Shown one piece after another: positions 36,559 to 44,799 of a stretch of 64,000 nucleotides of DNA. The position numbers and the translations under genes were made by a program. Position 1 is the stretch's first letter. The number at the start of each line of letters is the position of its first letter. The notes beneath the pieces were generated by a model. The model did no database searches and was not told the origin of the DNA. It was given only the letters and a program-made list of their open reading frames with translations. The DNA comes from Vibrio penaeicida (GTDB lineage: Bacteria; Pseudomonadota; Gammaproteobacteria; Enterobacterales; Vibrionaceae). The stretch spans positions 3,906,001 through 3,970,000 of the forward strand of contig NZ_AP025144.1 of the NCBI RefSeq assembly GCF_019977755.1, read 5' to 3'.

Positions 36559-38454
36559 TTACTCTTCCGATGCCATTAATGCTTCTATTTCCTCTTCACT
36601 CATCTCTGAGATGATCAGATCTTCAATCAACCGTGATAGCGACTGAACGGTATTCCCCCGTGTAATGAAGTCTGAAAAGGTCACTTCGATGCCCAGCTCA
36701 GCCTCAATCCCACTCAATAGCTGAATGGCAAGCACCGATGTTCCGCCCAAGTCCATAAAGCGCTGGGTGCAGCAAACTTGGGGACGAGCCAATACTTCGC
36801 ACCAAATATGATGGATTTCTTCTTCAATGTCGGTTTCGGGTAAGACGGGTTCTTGCGAAATAGAGGAGTGAGAAATAGAGGATTGCGAAATAACGGGCTG
36901 CGAAGTGCTTTTTTGCGAAACGCTCGATTGCGAAACACCAGCCGAGACAGCGCTTGGTATCAATTGCGCTAATGCTTGGCGGTCGACTTTGCCATTTTCT
37001 GTCATGGGCAATGACTCTACATGCTCAATATACGCAGGGATCATGTAGCTGGGTAACGAGCTGGAAAGCCGATGACGAAGGGAGTGAGCATCAAAAGTAG
37101 AGCTGACGACAAACGCAGCCAACTGCCCTTGGTAAGGCTGTGACGACAACACCACAACGCCTACCTGCTGCACATTTGATTGGGCAAGTATGTGACTTTC
37201 GATATCACCAAGTTCGACTCGATGACCATTAATTTTCACCTGATGGTCAATTCTGCCAAGACACTGATATGACCCGTCCGGATTGGCTCTCCCTAAATCT
37301 CCTGTTTTGTATACTTTGCTTTGTGCTGACGGATGCTCGATAAAGCGTTGCGCCGTCATTTCAGTGCGGTTCCAATACCCTGCGGTTACTCCTTCCCCTG
37401 AGATGCAGATTTCACCCACATCGCCTTGAGGCAATTCTGTGTTGTTGTCATCCAGAATGAGGATTTGAGTATTTATAATGGGATGACCAATATCGATTTG
37501 GTCTTTGTGCGTCACATCTTGCACGGTCGACCAAACCGTGGTTTCGGTTGGCCCGTACATATTGAAAATGTGAGCTTGGGTGACCGACTGGAGCTTTCTA
37601 AGCAGAGTAACAGGGAATGCTTCACCACCGACCAATAGGGTATTGAGCCCCGCTAAAGCCGCTTGAATACGAGGTTCATCCATCATCACACTGAGATGAG
37701 AAGGGGTGATTTGAAGGACATCCACGTCAGAAAGCGCTTCGGAAAGCCGAGAAATGGATTTGCGCTCATCGTCCGAAATCAAATGAACGGTCAGCCCCTG
37801 CAACAGTGCAACCAGAGATTCCAAAACAAAGATGTCGAAACACACCGTTGTTAAAGACGCCATGCTACGCAGTTCGCTTAAATCAAGGCATTCTTGCATC
37901 CCTGCATTAAAATTAGCCACATTGCCATGAGTGACACACACGCCTTTGGGTTTTCCAGTCGAACCTGACGTGTAAATGAGGTACGCCAAATCGGTTGCTG
38001 CGCCTTGGTGACATTCAAACCGTGGATGGAGTGCCAAAGAATTCGCCACCAATGCGACGTCCACGGCCAATTCACTTTGTATGGCTCCGAGCATTTTGGT
38101 TCCGCTGTCATCGGCGATGACCAAGCGACACATGCTGTCGTTTAGCATGTGCTCTACCCTTGATGATGGGTAATTCAAATCTACAGGTAAATAAGCCGCA
38201 CCAACCTTAAGCACTGCTAATATGGACACAAGAATGTCTTCTGAGCGCTCCAAAAGAATGGCCACTATGTCGCCTTCTTTTACCTGCTTATCTACCAAAA
38301 GGTTGGCAAGTCTATTGGCTCTTAAATTTAGTTCATTAAAGCTGATTTCTTTATTTTTAAAAACGATTGCGCACTTATCACCAGATAAACGAAATCGTTC
38401 TTCAAATAAATATTGAAGGCTTACGCCTTGATCAATATCATTTTTCATACTCAT
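36559..38454 (-). CDS. NRPS loading protein A(Gly)-PCP
   Basis: 631 residues: an adenylation domain (about 15-510) and one carrier domain (LGGTSVLA, Ser about 571), without condensation, so it should start the chain. The ten code residues read DILQLGMVWK, one or two conservative changes from the glycine code DILQLGLIWK. The A-PCP linker is an unusual Ser/Gln-rich tandem repeat (DNA 36854-36939). The C-terminus is strongly acidic (EMSEEEIEALMASEE), complementary to the basic N-terminus of the next protein. In-frame ATGs occur at 38454 and 38448; a GGA lies at usable spacing only from the second, so the true start may be 38448. It follows the glycosyltransferase gene by 69 bp. No MbtH-like gene is present. 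Confidence 0.92.
   Translation of the reverse strand: MSMKNDIDQGVSLQYLFEERFRLSGDKCAIVFKNKEISFNELNLRANRLANLLVDKQVKEGDIVAILLERSEDILVSILAVLKVGAAYLPVDLNYPSSRVEHMLNDSMCRLVIADDSGTKMLGAIQSELAVDVALVANSLALHPRFECHQGAATDLAYLIYTSGSTGKPKGVCVTHGNVANFNAGMQECLDLSELRSMASLTTVCFDIFVLESLVALLQGLTVHLISDDERKSISRLSEALSDVDVLQITPSHLSVMMDEPRIQAALAGLNTLLVGGEAFPVTLLRKLQSVTQAHIFNMYGPTETTVWSTVQDVTHKDQIDIGHPIINTQILILDDNNTELPQGDVGEICISGEGVTAGYWNRTEMTAQRFIEHPSAQSKVYKTGDLGRANPDGSYQCLGRIDHQVKINGHRVELGDIESHILAQSNVQQVGVVVLSSQPYQGQLAAFVVSSTFDAHSLRHRLSSSLPSYMIPAYIEHVESLPMTENGKVDRQALAQLIPSAVSAGVSQSSVSQKSTSQPVISQSSISHSSISQEPVLPETDIEEEIHHIWCEVLARPQVCCTQRFMDLGGTSVLAIQLLSGIEAELGIEVTFSDFITRGNTVQSLSRLIEDLIISEMSEEEIEALMASEE
36854..36939 (-). 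repeat. 15-bp minisatellite in the A-PCP linker
   Basis: Five and a half units of 15 bp starting at 36854, 36869, 36884, 36899, 36914 and 36929, most opening with TGCGAAA on the plus strand. On the coding strand each unit gives five residues of the type Ser-Gln-x-Ser-x. The unit length is a multiple of three, so copy-number change would lengthen or shorten the linker without breaking the frame. Confidence 0.85.
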
Positions 38455-38523
38455 TCCATGTAACCTTATTAATTACAGAGCGTATGTTTTTATGTGCGAC
38501 AGAAATACAATATTAAAAATGAA

Positions 38524-39861
38524 TCACTCGTGACTCTTTTGTTTTAACCGACGCATGAGTAGTGCTTTTTTATTAATGCTGGTCTTTGACTTTATCTTGG
38601 GTTTATCTGAGGTGTCTGTAACCATGCTGCTTGGGTGAGGTATATATCCACCACCTGATTCCACCAATTTCTGTACTCGCTGATGAACCGCTTCGAAGGG
38701 CTGCTCTTGAGACGTTAACTCGGCTAATGACTGGCAATGCTCTAACACGCTTTGTGAGCCTAACTCCTCCATCACTTGCAAAAGATGGGTCGTCGTCCAT
38801 TCAGCTTGAGGCAAAAAGCGGGCGATTTGTTGGGCTTCTAACTTCCTAGCATTATCAGGACCGTCCGTCATATGGGCCATCACCAGTTGTGGCACGCCAG
38901 CACTTACGCATTGCGCACTAGAGCCAATTCCACCGTGGTGTATCACTAGCGAACAACGTGAAAAAACACGCTCAAATGAGAGCTTTCTTGCTCGAATAAC
39001 ATGTTTGGGTAACTCGCTAGGCAGCATAAGGTCATGCTCCGTCACAACAATCGCAGGGCGATTGGCTTGCGCACAAGCGTCGATGGCGGTTTTGTATAAA
39101 TCTTTTGAAACGAGTTGGCTTGTGCCACCGGTGATCAGCACGGGATTAGGGTTCGCGAGAAAAAAGCGCTCGATCGCTTCAGGCAAAAGGTCGCGAGGTT
39201 TCTCAATATCAGTCGATTTATCAGCGGTTAAAGGAAAGCCCACATGCGATATTTCCAACTTAGAATCAAAGACTTCGTTCGAGAACCAACTAGGCCAAAA
39301 GCCTAAATTGTGTACGCTAGAAAATTGGTAATCCTGCCAAGTTGTTTGCCCTTCAAGCTGGAGAAGTGCTCTAAAATCATTCACTTCTTTGTCTAGCGTT
39401 GCTTTAAACGCCTGATTGATCAGCGCCATATAGCTCAAGTTGCTAGGCGCGAGATAAACGCTAATAAAGGGCAATTGGCACACTTCGGAAAGGTGCATGG
39501 CAGCGATGCTGGATCGGCAACGTCCAATGAGTATGGTCTCGGGTTCGTTTGCGTATTGGGCGAGGATATTGAATTCTTTTAATCGCTTTTCTGGGCTGAG
39601 GTATTGCTGCCTGAAATGCTGGAACTGGTCGGGTTGAGAAAAAGGCTGGAGGAAATTAGGCAAGCATTCTTGGAGCTCATGATACGAATCTTCATCTTCC
39701 CAAGATGTAAAATTCACCCCTGCATCTTCTGCCCATTGTTGGTATCCATAATGGCTAAAAATACGGACTGAGTGCCCCTGTTTTTTCAAATATTCAGCTA
39801 ACCGGATAAAGGGAATGACATCCCCACCTACCCAATGAGTCGATATTAATATATTCGCCAT
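38524..39861 (-). CDS. GT1-type (GT-B fold) glycosyltransferase of the NRPS operon
   Basis: 445 residues from ATG 39861 (MANILISTHWVGGDVIPFIR); the frame's 13 upstream codons are not conserved. The N-terminal ISTHWVGGDVIPFIRLAEYL acceptor segment and the C-terminal donor signature HHGGIGSSAQCVSAGVPQLV (about residues 316-335) with the following DGPDNA are hallmarks of the MGT/UGT family that decorates natural products (YjiC, GtfB and IroB type). It has no membrane helix. It is the first gene of the operon, co-directional with and 69 bp ahead of the loading module, so it most likely glycosylates the peptide or a precursor, perhaps the serine hydroxyl or cysteine thiol. Donor sugar unknown; no sugar-nucleotide genes are in the operon, so a housekeeping NDP-sugar is likely. 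Confidence 0.87.
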   Translation of the reverse strand: MANILISTHWVGGDVIPFIRLAEYLKKQGHSVRIFSHYGYQQWAEDAGVNFTSWEDEDSYHELQECLPNFLQPFSQPDQFQHFRQQYLSPEKRLKEFNILAQYANEPETILIGRCRSSIAAMHLSEVCQLPFISVYLAPSNLSYMALINQAFKATLDKEVNDFRALLQLEGQTTWQDYQFSSVHNLGFWPSWFSNEVFDSKLEISHVGFPLTADKSTDIEKPRDLLPEAIERFFLANPNPVLITGGTSQLVSKDLYKTAIDACAQANRPAIVVTEHDLMLPSELPKHVIRARKLSFERVFSRCSLVIHHGGIGSSAQCVSAGVPQLVMAHMTDGPDNARKLEAQQIARFLPQAEWTTTHLLQVMEELGSQSVLEHCQSLAELTSQEQPFEAVHQRVQKLVESGGGYIPHPSSMVTDTSDKPKIKSKTSINKKALLMRRLKQKSHE

Positions 39862-40211
39862 ATGATGATACCAGCCAGTATTAAATATTATTGAAACCAA
39901 TACATAAGTATTAATTCGATTTATTTTTTACTGCGAAAAATATCATCAATAGAATTTTCGTTACATTAAGATTGGATAAATTTTAGACTCAGTTAACAAT
40001 TATAAATCGTGCGAAAATATATTTATCTGATTTGAGATTTATCTACTGACTTATATTGAATAAAAAGGTAATTAAATAAATAACAGAGATTGAGATCAAT
40101 ATTTAAAAATAAATATTAATGTAATTATAGTTTAATTGACTTAGGTTATTTTATTGTGATTTTTTACTAACAAATAAAACAATAAAACACCTTCTTTTGA
40201 TGATTTCTAAT
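39862..40211. other. Very AT-rich region upstream of the NRPS operon
   Basis: 350 bp, visibly the most AT-rich stretch of the window apart from 61.3-62.1 kb, between the operon's first gene and the recG stop codon. It must hold the operon promoter. Minus-strand TATAAT hexamers occur at 40004-39999 and near 40129, neither with a good -35. Such sequence is typical of H-NS-silenced acquired DNA. recG is transcribed into it, but I see no strong terminator. Confidence 0.6.
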
Positions 40212-42302
40212 CTAGGCGTTTGAATATAGCTCTCTATCACCCAGCCAACGGTCGATTATTGCTTGAGCGTTGTTTGGATATTGCTCATGTAGATGCCTTG
40301 CAATACGTTGAACCTCAGGAATCAACTTTTGATCTCGCACCAAATCAGCAATTTTAAAATCCGCTAAACCGGTTTGTTTGGTACCAAGCAGTTCACCTGG
40401 TCCTCTAATTTCTAAATCTTTCTGTGCAATCACAAACCCATCATTACTTTCACGCAATACACCTAAACGCTTCTGGGCTGTTTTAGAAAGAGGAGAATGG
40501 TAAAGCAGGACACAATGACTTGCGACCGACCCTCGCCCTACTCGACCGCGAAGTTGGTGAAGCTGAGCCAAACCCAATCGCTCTGGGTTTTCTATGATCA
40601 TCAAACTGGAGTTAGGAACATCCACCCCTACTTCAATAACCGTGGTCGCCACCAGCAAATGCAGTTCGTTGTTCTTAAACTGAGCCATGATTTGCTGTTT
40701 TTCAGCAGGCTTCATGCGCCCGTGTACCAAACCAATGTTCAACTCGGGTAGTTGAAGTTTAAGCTCCTCTGCCGTATCAGCGGCAGCTTGGGCTTCTAGC
40801 ACTTCTGATTCATCTATCAAAGTACACACCCAATAGGCTTGTTTCCCTTCTAAGCACGCATTTCGAACTCTGTCGACAATGTCCTTTCGACGTGTATCCG
40901 GAATCGCGACCGTTTGAATCGGTGTTCTTCCTGGTGGCAGCTCATCAATCACCGAGGTTTCTAAATCGGCATATGCCGTCATTGCGAGTGTACGAGGAAT
41001 GGGGGTGGCAGTCATGATCAATTGATGCGGGTAATACCCTTGCTTGGTTCCCTTTTCACGTAGCTCTAACCTTTGATGAACACCAAAACGGTGCTGCTCA
41101 TCAATGATGACCAAAGAGAGATCTTTAAATTCTACGTGCTCTTGAAACAGTGCATGGGTTCCGACCACCATTTGTGCATCACCACTGGCAATATCCGCTA
41201 ATTCCTTTTCTTTGGCTTTGCCTTTCAACTTGCCTGCCAGCCAGCCAACTTTGATGGGCTTACCATTGAATTCGATTTTCTCGAACCACTCGGTAAAGTT
41301 GATTGCATGCTGCTCTGCCAACAACTCAGTAGGCGCCATTAATGCCACCTGATGACCGTGTTCCAGCGCTCGTACTGCCGCCAAGGCTGCCACCAGCGTT
41401 TTTCCGGATCCTACATCGCCTTGTACCAATCGCATCATTGGATGCGGCTTTTCCAAGTCTTGCTCAATCTCGTTAACGACTCTTTGCTGCGCGCCAGTTG
41501 GGGTGAATGGCAACAAATCCAGCAATTGCTGTTTCAGTTGGTGCACGGCGGGTAATGGCAGTGCTGCGTCTATTTGCGTTTTACTGCGCACGGCAAGCAT
41601 GGATAGATTCTGCGCCAGTAATTCTTCTAAAATCAATCGTCTTTGTGCTGGGTGTTCACCGGCATCAAACGCTTCTAAATCAATTGAAGGAGAAGGTCGA
41701 TGGATAATGTGAAGTGCCTGCCCCATAGTCATCTGATTGTTATAGAGCCCACTTGGCAACAATTCGGTTACCGACGCTTTATCTAGCAGTTCTAACGCTT
41801 GATCGGTCAAGTTACGCAGGGTGATCTGCCTAAGCCCTTCCGTCGTTGGGTAAACTGGAGTTAATGTCGGCTCGGTTTCCGCTTTTTGGTCTGGAGTATA
41901 AAAAGTGTAATCTGGATGGATGATCTCCAACCCATGACCGCCACGCTTTATCTCTCCGTAGGCATGAACCAATTTTCCGTTGGAGAAGTTATTCTTCATG
42001 CCCGCGGTAAAGTTAAAAAACCTTAAGGTAACTGTGCCGTTACCGTCGCTGATCTTTACTGTCAGCATTTTGCGTCGTCCAAAAATGGTATCTACGCCCA
42101 TCACTTTTCCTTGCACCGCCGCCCATAACCCTGGGTGAACCTTCGCCATGGGATAAACGCGGGTGCGGTCTTCATAACGATAAGGCAGATGAAACAAGAG
42201 ATCCTGAACGGTGTTCAGTCCGACTTTGGCTAACTTTTCTGCCACTTTTGCGCCGACACCAGATAGCTCTGTAAGTGGAATGGCAGACAGGAGTTGCGAC
42301 AT
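40212..42302 (-). CDS. recG: ATP-dependent DNA helicase RecG
   Basis: 696 residues (E. coli 693). Branch migration helicase that remodels stalled forks and Holliday junctions. The N-terminal wedge/OB domain (about 1-250) is followed by helicase motor domains with Walker A LVQGDVGSGKT (about 293), DEQH box (IIDEQHRFG, about 398), TATPIPRT, and the C-terminal TRG-type motif region ending in RGRVGRG. The start MSQLLSAIPL is the family start. In E. coli recG directly follows trmH; here 22 kb of NRPS DNA separates them and recG is now on the opposite strand to trmH. Confidence 0.97.
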   Translation of the reverse strand: MSQLLSAIPLTELSGVGAKVAEKLAKVGLNTVQDLLFHLPYRYEDRTRVYPMAKVHPGLWAAVQGKVMGVDTIFGRRKMLTVKISDGNGTVTLRFFNFTAGMKNNFSNGKLVHAYGEIKRGGHGLEIIHPDYTFYTPDQKAETEPTLTPVYPTTEGLRQITLRNLTDQALELLDKASVTELLPSGLYNNQMTMGQALHIIHRPSPSIDLEAFDAGEHPAQRRLILEELLAQNLSMLAVRSKTQIDAALPLPAVHQLKQQLLDLLPFTPTGAQQRVVNEIEQDLEKPHPMMRLVQGDVGSGKTLVAALAAVRALEHGHQVALMAPTELLAEQHAINFTEWFEKIEFNGKPIKVGWLAGKLKGKAKEKELADIASGDAQMVVGTHALFQEHVEFKDLSLVIIDEQHRFGVHQRLELREKGTKQGYYPHQLIMTATPIPRTLAMTAYADLETSVIDELPPGRTPIQTVAIPDTRRKDIVDRVRNACLEGKQAYWVCTLIDESEVLEAQAAADTAEELKLQLPELNIGLVHGRMKPAEKQQIMAQFKNNELHLLVATTVIEVGVDVPNSSLMIIENPERLGLAQLHQLRGRVGRGSVASHCVLLYHSPLSKTAQKRLGVLRESNDGFVIAQKDLEIRGPGELLGTKQTGLADFKIADLVRDQKLIPEVQRIARHLHEQYPNNAQAIIDRWLGDRELYSNA

Positions 42303-42410
42303 AAAAAGGTCTCTCTTGATTCTAGGAAAGTGAATAGGGATTCAGAGAGTTAGTTTGACGCCCATTTAAAAGATCTTCAAGAGCAAGACAAGGAATCAGA
42401 AGCATAAACG

Positions 42411-42431
42411 AAAAACCCCGCAACCGCGGGG
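42411..42431 (-). terminator. Rho-independent terminator of the ompR-envZ operon
   Basis: CCCCGC, AACC and GCGGGG (42416-42431), with five A on the left giving a U-tract in minus-strand RNA, 52 bp after the envZ stop. Confidence 0.82.
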
Positions 42432-42483
42432 CTAAAGTACGTTTGGAGAATGGTCTTTTGGGGAACAACAGCTCGTTTCGTAT

Positions 42484-43797
42484 TTACTGCTTTTTCGCTA
42501 CAGGGAAGCTAATTTGAACTTTCAGCCCCCCTTCGCTTCGGTTATTCACCACTACGGAGCCGAGATGCTGGCTCATGATACGTTTAACGATCGCCAGCCC
42601 TAACCCAGTACCTTCACTGCCGCGCGCCGTATCGCCCCGAGTAAAGGGTTCAAACAGCTTCGCTACCTGGTCTTTTTCAATTCCAGGTCCGTTATCTTCT
42701 ACGCATACCCACGTCAGCTTGTTGTCGGCAGTCATACCCGAACTCACTTTGACCCAACCATTGCCATAACGAACGGCATTCACCACCAAGTTACTAACGG
42801 CGCGTTTGATTGCGATTGGGCTACCTAATACAGGTTTATTGGGTTCTTGTAGGTCCGTTTCGATAGGGATTTCGTAACCCCCTTCCGATCCGGCCACGTC
42901 TTTTGCAATGTCGTTAAGATGCACAGGGGCAAATGAATCCGTATTTACGGGTTTTAAATAATCCATAAACTGGCTGATGATTTCATTGCACTCTTCAGTA
43001 TCACTGATGATCCCTTCTGCTAAATACGCATCTTCAGGCGACATCATTTCCGTCGCCAGTCGAATTCGAGTAAGAGGAGTACGTAAATCGTGACTGATCC
43101 CAGCCATGAGAAGTGCTCTGTCTCCTTCTAGCTCTTGAATACCTCGAGACATTTGGTTGAATGCTTTTGTCACCGCTTTGATTTCGGTTGCGCCACGCTC
43201 TGGCAGCGGTGGTGGAATTTCACCTCGCCCAACGTTTGCGGCCGCTTTTTCTAATGCCATTAGTGGGCGGTTTTGCAAACGGATAAACAACCAACCACCC
43301 GCGATAATCAACAATGCCCCAATCAGGCTGTTGCGGAAAAAGGGCGCGAAGTCTTCTTCTTGCAGTTCTGACAATGGAATCCGAATCAGATACCCAGATA
43401 AAGACTCGATTTTCACCCATAACACGTAGCTTTCTTCCGACAAGATAAGGCGAACGTGCGTTTCTCTGTCGAGGGCGGCGCTCATTTCTTCACTCATCAA
43501 ATCGATTTCTGTGGCTTTGTCATACTCCTCGACGATGGCTTCATCAAGCGTATGCATGGTTACCCCAAGCTGCTCCAGTAGTTTACGACGCTGAGGCGCT
43601 TCGAGCACCACGCCGGATTCTAACTCGACACTTTCATCAAGCATGAGGTTCATCTCGTAGGCAAGAATACGGTTGAACTGCTGCAAGCTAGGTAAGAGCG
43701 CGTAATTGAAAACAGCAAAGTAGGAAAAAACCTGACTGGCAATAAGTAAGGTAAGGAATAGAACTATGCTTTGAGTACGGGAGCTGCGTAATCGCAT
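42484..43797 (-). CDS. envZ: Osmosensor histidine kinase EnvZ
   Basis: 437 residues (E. coli 450). Inner-membrane sensor that phosphorylates and dephosphorylates OmpR to set porin expression. Two membrane helices (about 11-33 and 156-174) bound a periplasmic domain; then a HAMP linker, the dimerisation helix with phosphoacceptor His in [13 protein letters not shown] (about 238), the N box [10 protein letters not shown], and the ATP lid ([17 protein letters not shown]). The ompR stop and envZ start are 99 bp apart, unlike the overlapping genes of E. coli, and the gap contains a terminator-like hairpin. Confidence 0.96.
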   Translation of the reverse strand: MRLRSSRTQSIVLFLTLLIASQVFSYFAVFNYALLPSLQQFNRILAYEMNLMLDESVELESGVVLEAPQRRKLLEQLGVTMHTLDEAIVEEYDKATEIDLMSEEMSAALDRETHVRLILSEESYVLWVKIESLSGYLIRIPLSELQEEDFAPFFRNSLIGALLIIAGGWLFIRLQNRPLMALEKAAANVGRGEIPPPLPERGATEIKAVTKAFNQMSRGIQELEGDRALLMAGISHDLRTPLTRIRLATEMMSPEDAYLAEGIISDTEECNEIISQFMDYLKPVNTDSFAPVHLNDIAKDVAGSEGGYEIPIETDLQEPNKPVLGSPIAIKRAVSNLVVNAVRYGNGWVKVSSGMTADNKLTWVCVEDNGPGIEKDQVAKLFEPFTRGDTARGSEGTGLGLAIVKRIMSQHLGSVVVNNRSEGGLKVQISFPVAKKQ

Positions 43798-43840
43798 CGA
43801 GGGCTCCTTTCGGAAGTAGGTGAGAAGTGTTATCGGTTAA

Positions 43841-43877
43841 AAAAGATAGGGAGTAAAGTGATTATCTTTACTCCCTA
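43841..43877 (-). terminator. Terminator-like hairpin between ompR and envZ
   Basis: TAGGGAGTAAAG (43847-43858) pairs perfectly with CTTTACTCCCTA (43866-43877) around a 7-base loop; on the minus strand the stem is followed by TCTTTTTT. It sits in the ompR-envZ gap, so envZ would be reached only by read-through or from a separate promoter. Confidence 0.78.
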
Positions 43878-43896
43878 CTCATGTCAGTTTTGAGCG

Positions 43897-44616
43897 TTAC
43901 ATTTCTTTGCCGTCTGGGACAAAGACATAACCTAATCCCCAAACCGTTTGAATATAACGTGGGCGGCTAGGGTCTTCTTCCAGCATACGGCGTAAACGGG
44001 AAATTTGAACGTCAATAGAACGTTCCATGGCCGAGTATTCACGACCACGTGCCATATTCATGAGTTTGTCACGCGACATTGGCTCACGCGCATTAGTCAC
44101 GAGTGCTTTCAGAACCGCAAACTCACCGGATGTCAGTGGCATAGGTTCTTCACCGCGGAACATTTCACGTGTTCCAAGGTTCAGTATGAATTCACCGAAC
44201 TCGATAACCTTATCTTCAGCACTTGGAGCGCCCGGTGCTTCAATCGTCTGACGACGTAAAACAGCTCGGATACGAGCAAGCAGCTCACGCGGGTTAAATG
44301 GCTTAGGTAGGTAATCGTCAGCACCGACTTCCAAACCCACAATACGATCTATCTCATCGCCTTTTGCTGTCAGCATTAAGATAGGCAGCATGTTGTTGGC
44401 ATTACGCAAACGGCGACAAATGGACAAGCCATCTTCACCAGGTAACATCAAGTCCAATACCATTAGGTGGAAGTTTTCGCGTGTTAGCAGACGATCCATC
44501 TGTTCACTGTTGGCGACACTACGCACCTGAAAACCTTGCTCAGATAAATAGCGCTCTAACAAAGAACGTAATCGAGCATCATCATCTACCACTAGTATTT
44601 TGTAGTTCTCTTGCAT
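43897..44616 (-). CDS. ompR: Response regulator OmpR
   Basis: 239 residues, the same as E. coli, starting MQENYKILVVDDDARLR; the 22 extra upstream codons of the frame are not conserved. The receiver domain has the phosphoacceptor Asp in MVLDLMLPGEDG (about residue 55) and Lys in PKPFNPREL (about 105). The C-terminal winged-helix DNA-binding domain includes RSIDVQISRLRRMLEEDP. It controls porins and other envelope genes in response to osmolarity and acid. Expressed ahead of envZ. Confidence 0.98.
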   Translation of the reverse strand: MQENYKILVVDDDARLRSLLERYLSEQGFQVRSVANSEQMDRLLTRENFHLMVLDLMLPGEDGLSICRRLRNANNMLPILMLTAKGDEIDRIVGLEVGADDYLPKPFNPRELLARIRAVLRRQTIEAPGAPSAEDKVIEFGEFILNLGTREMFRGEEPMPLTSGEFAVLKALVTNAREPMSRDKLMNMARGREYSAMERSIDVQISRLRRMLEEDPSRPRYIQTVWGLGYVFVPDGKEM

Positions 44617-44799
44617 AGATCTTACTTCCGCTAACAACTTAATCGGACTAAAGGTAGCATTGACTGAGCGTTTTTCACTCAATCAATTGTTACACTTTAT
44701 TTCTTCGCTTCATATATGAAACACAAGTATATACCTTACCTCATTCTGACAGCGAGCGATTATTGACAGAGAAAACTGCTTTGTCGTTGATTTACGCAG

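Noticed and set aside
18218..39861. Siderophore biosynthesis as the role of the NRPS operon
   Set aside because: No dihydroxybenzoate or hydroxamate genes, no cyclisation domain, no TonB receptor, no Fur box near the operon. Metal binding through Cys is possible but not supported.
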